Shown here one piece after another: positions 62,348 through 64,000 of a stretch of DNA of 64,000 bases. Position numbers and translations under genes: made by a program. The notes below the pieces were generated by a model. It was not told the origin of the DNA. It was given only the letters and a program-made list of their open reading frames with translations, and did no database searches. Position 1 is the stretch's first letter, and each line of letters starts with the position of its first letter. Source of the stretch: DAINPP01 sp963667315 (GTDB taxonomy: Bacteria; Thermotogota; Thermotogae; MWEM01); contig OY763325.1 in the NCBI GenBank assembly GCA_963667315.1, forward strand, positions 1,798,001-1,862,000, written 5' to 3'.

Positions 62348-63158
62348 TTTGAAATATCACTTCTCCTGTTCTGCATATATAGCAGTCTACGGAAATGGCC
62401 AGGGGCAGGGTTGCGATATGCGTTTCGCAGTCCATGATTCTCACGTTGTAGCAGCTGATTCCCGTTCCCAGACCCTGAAATCCCACATGCAGGGCGTTGA
62501 TCGCCGTTTCTGTCTCTTTTTCAAGGGCTACGTATCGTGCGTCCGCATGACGGGCATGAATACTTTCCGTCAACGCCAGTTTTGAGAGCAGCATCGCCTT
62601 TTCCGATGTGCCGCCAAGCCCGACTCCGATCTTCAACGGCGGACAGCTTCTGGCACCTGCTTCTTCTATATGTTCGACGATTTTATTTTTTATTTCTTCC
62701 GGTGTGGCGGAAGGAGACATCATGTAGAGTCTGGAGAGGTTTTCGCTTCCGCCGCCTTTGATGAGGAATTTGATCCGCAGGTCAGCCCCTTCCGTCTCAA
62801 AAATATGCACCATCGCCGGTGTGTCGTTGAGTCTGTTCGTTCTGTCGAAGAGCGGATCACCCACACTGGAATATCTGAACGGGTTTGAGGTGTAGACGTC
62901 TGCGACGGCTTCGTCGAGCAGGGTCTGCAATGTTCTGTCCAGCACCAGTTCTCTGCCTTTCCAGCAGAAGAATTCCAGCAGTCCCGTGTCCTGACACAGG
63001 GGCAGTCCTTTTTCACTCGCCACCTTGCAGTTCTCTTTGAGCACTGCTGAGAAGGTTCCGTCGTAAGCGTCTATGTACGGCTTTACCTCGGGATTAATCT
63101 CAAGGTTTGCCTTCCTGATCGCTTCTTTTATCTCTTGTTTGATCTGTTCTGTTGTCAT
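62340..63158 (-). CDS. Fumarate hydratase class I, alpha subunit
   Basis: 272 residues. N-terminal iron-sulfur half. The cluster cysteines are visible in PLCQDTG near residue 52, SCPPLKIGVGLGG near 170 and, later, NVRIMDCETH. KGGGSENLSRL is the substrate loop. Upstream nitrilase and downstream beta subunit overlap it, so all three are translated from one mRNA. Confidence 0.93.
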   Translation of the reverse strand: MTTEQIKQEIKEAIRKANLEINPEVKPYIDAYDGTFSAVLKENCKVASEKGLPLCQDTGLLEFFCWKGRELVLDRTLQTLLDEAVADVYTSNPFRYSSVGDPLFDRTNRLNDTPAMVHIFETEGADLRIKFLIKGGGSENLSRLYMMSPSATPEEIKNKIVEHIEEAGARSCPPLKIGVGLGGTSEKAMLLSKLALTESIHARHADARYVALEKETETAINALHVGFQGLGTGISCYNVRIMDCETHIATLPLAISVDCYICRTGEVIFQNE

Positions 63159-63949
63159 TTGAAGAGGTCCTTTCTGAAGTTTTTATAATAACCCGATGAT
63201 TTGTCGTCTTCTTCGTATCGGAATCGTCTGACAACTTCGGAGTCATATTCCGCCGCTATCCACGTTTCCTTGTCAAGGGCATCACAGAGTATATCTCCCG
63301 ATGGGGAGATGATTCGGCTGTGTCCCAGGAAGTCAAACCCCTGATGTCCTCCCGGTGTGGCCGCACAGACGACGTAGAGGCCGTTTTCTATGGCCCTTGC
63401 CTTTGTCAGGGTATTGTAGGTGTTATATCGGCTTCTGCCGAAGGCAAACGGCATGAAGAGGATTTCCGCACCGTTGAGCGCTGCCTTTCTTGAAACTTCC
63501 GGCATCCCGATCTCATAGCAGATGGAGATGCCGCATTTAACACCTCCGAGTCTGAAGATTCTTCCCGGATGATTCCCCTGAGAGAAGCGTTCTTTCTCCC
63601 CTCTGAAGAGATGGGTCTTGTCGTAGTATCCCAAATGGGTGCCTTTTTCGAAAACGGAAACGGCGTTTTTGTATTCCCCTTTTTCCGTCTTTCTGCCAAT
63701 TCCGGCAATAACACTGCAATTATGATTTTTCGAGACGGTCTTCAGCCATTCTTCTATGATTTGCTGTTCTTCGTCTATGTGTTTGAGGATTTGTGCCTCC
63801 CATGAGTATCCCGTTCCGAACATCTCGGGCAGCAGGAGATAATCGAACGGCACGAATATCTTATCGATGATGCGCCGGGCTTTTTTGAGGTTCAGTTCCA
63901 GGTTAAACGGTTCGCTTCGCATTTGAATGCTTATGATTGTTTTTTGCAA
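63155..63949 (-). CDS. Carbon-nitrogen hydrolase (nitrilase superfamily)
   Basis: 264 residues. The Glu-Lys-Cys triad is in LLPEMFGTGY, YDKTHLFRGE and CGISICYEIGMPEV. The layout matches the omega-amidase/YafV-like branch, which removes amides from alpha-keto acids such as 2-oxoglutaramate, but specificity is not settled. It heads the fumarase operon with a 4-base overlap, linking nitrogen and C4-acid metabolism. Confidence 0.88.
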   Translation of the reverse strand: MQKTIISIQMRSEPFNLELNLKKARRIIDKIFVPFDYLLLPEMFGTGYSWEAQILKHIDEEQQIIEEWLKTVSKNHNCSVIAGIGRKTEKGEYKNAVSVFEKGTHLGYYDKTHLFRGEKERFSQGNHPGRIFRLGGVKCGISICYEIGMPEVSRKAALNGAEILFMPFAFGRSRYNTYNTLTKARAIENGLYVVCAATPGGHQGFDFLGHSRIISPSGDILCDALDKETWIAAEYDSEVVRRFRYEEDDKSSGYYKNFRKDLFK

Positions 63950-64000
63950 AATTTCTCCTTTTTTTCAGATTTCACAGAGATTAAAGTTACACACACCGCC

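Overview
The window reads as chromosomal DNA of a diderm, probably anaerobic bacterium with Thermotogota-like traits. SecG carries the GGAFG..FG-KGL signature I know from Thermotoga. A long signal-peptide-bearing coiled-coil rod with a hydrophobic C-terminal tail lies beside a large probable beta-barrel protein, which recalls the Omp-alpha/Omp-beta 'toga' pair. There is also a PPi-type phosphofructokinase, a TmcAL tRNA-modifying enzyme, a split class I fumarase and a peptide importer. This placement is inference; no rRNA or tRNA gene was recognised.

Layout. 1-5.4 kb: GNAT acetyltransferases, RsgA, small secreted proteins and a MerR-methyltransferase fusion. 5.5-9.5 kb: a LexA-like XRE repressor with a clear operator, PFP and dihydrolipoamide dehydrogenase. 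9.7-22.2 kb: a PDZ-like secreted protein, glycosyltransferases, cyclophilin, tandem acyltransferases, amino-acid racemase, DNA glycosylase, DHH phosphoesterase, threonine aldolase, nitronate monooxygenase, xanthine phosphoribosyltransferase, a FeoC-like protein and YbeY. 22.3-30 kb (minus strand): secreted and envelope proteins, ending in the outer-membrane/coiled-coil pair. 30.4-40.4 kb: tyrS-secG, tmcAL, a complete peptide ABC transporter and an M20 peptidase. 61.8-63.9 kb: nitrilase and two-subunit fumarase.

The unusual part is 40.7-61.5 kb, where every gene is on the plus strand and the DNA becomes visibly AT-rich from about 45.6 kb. It holds three intact TPR-CHAT proteases (caspase-like His/Cys dyad) and one decayed copy. 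Beside them are six small proteins: two have an HxxxCxxC anti-sigma-type zinc finger plus a shared C-terminal domain, two have only the C-terminal domain, one has a zinc finger with a diverged tail, and one is truncated with the zinc ligands lost. Four sigma-70-like proteins follow; they share N- and C-terminal extensions, and one has lost the whole sigma region 2. A small exported protein and its decayed duplicate lie between the proteases and the sigma genes. The cassette zinc-finger/CHAT/small-domain occurs twice in tandem. My hypothesis is a protease-gated sigma/anti-sigma signalling locus, analogous in parts (TPR-CHAT, anti-sigma, sigma) to the Craspase pathway but with no CRISPR components visible.

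Regulatory features seen repeatedly are extended -10 promoters (TGnTATAAT), intrinsic terminators, and a dispersed palindrome (GTAGGGGCAATTC / GAATTGCCCCTAC) in at least seven intergenic sites.
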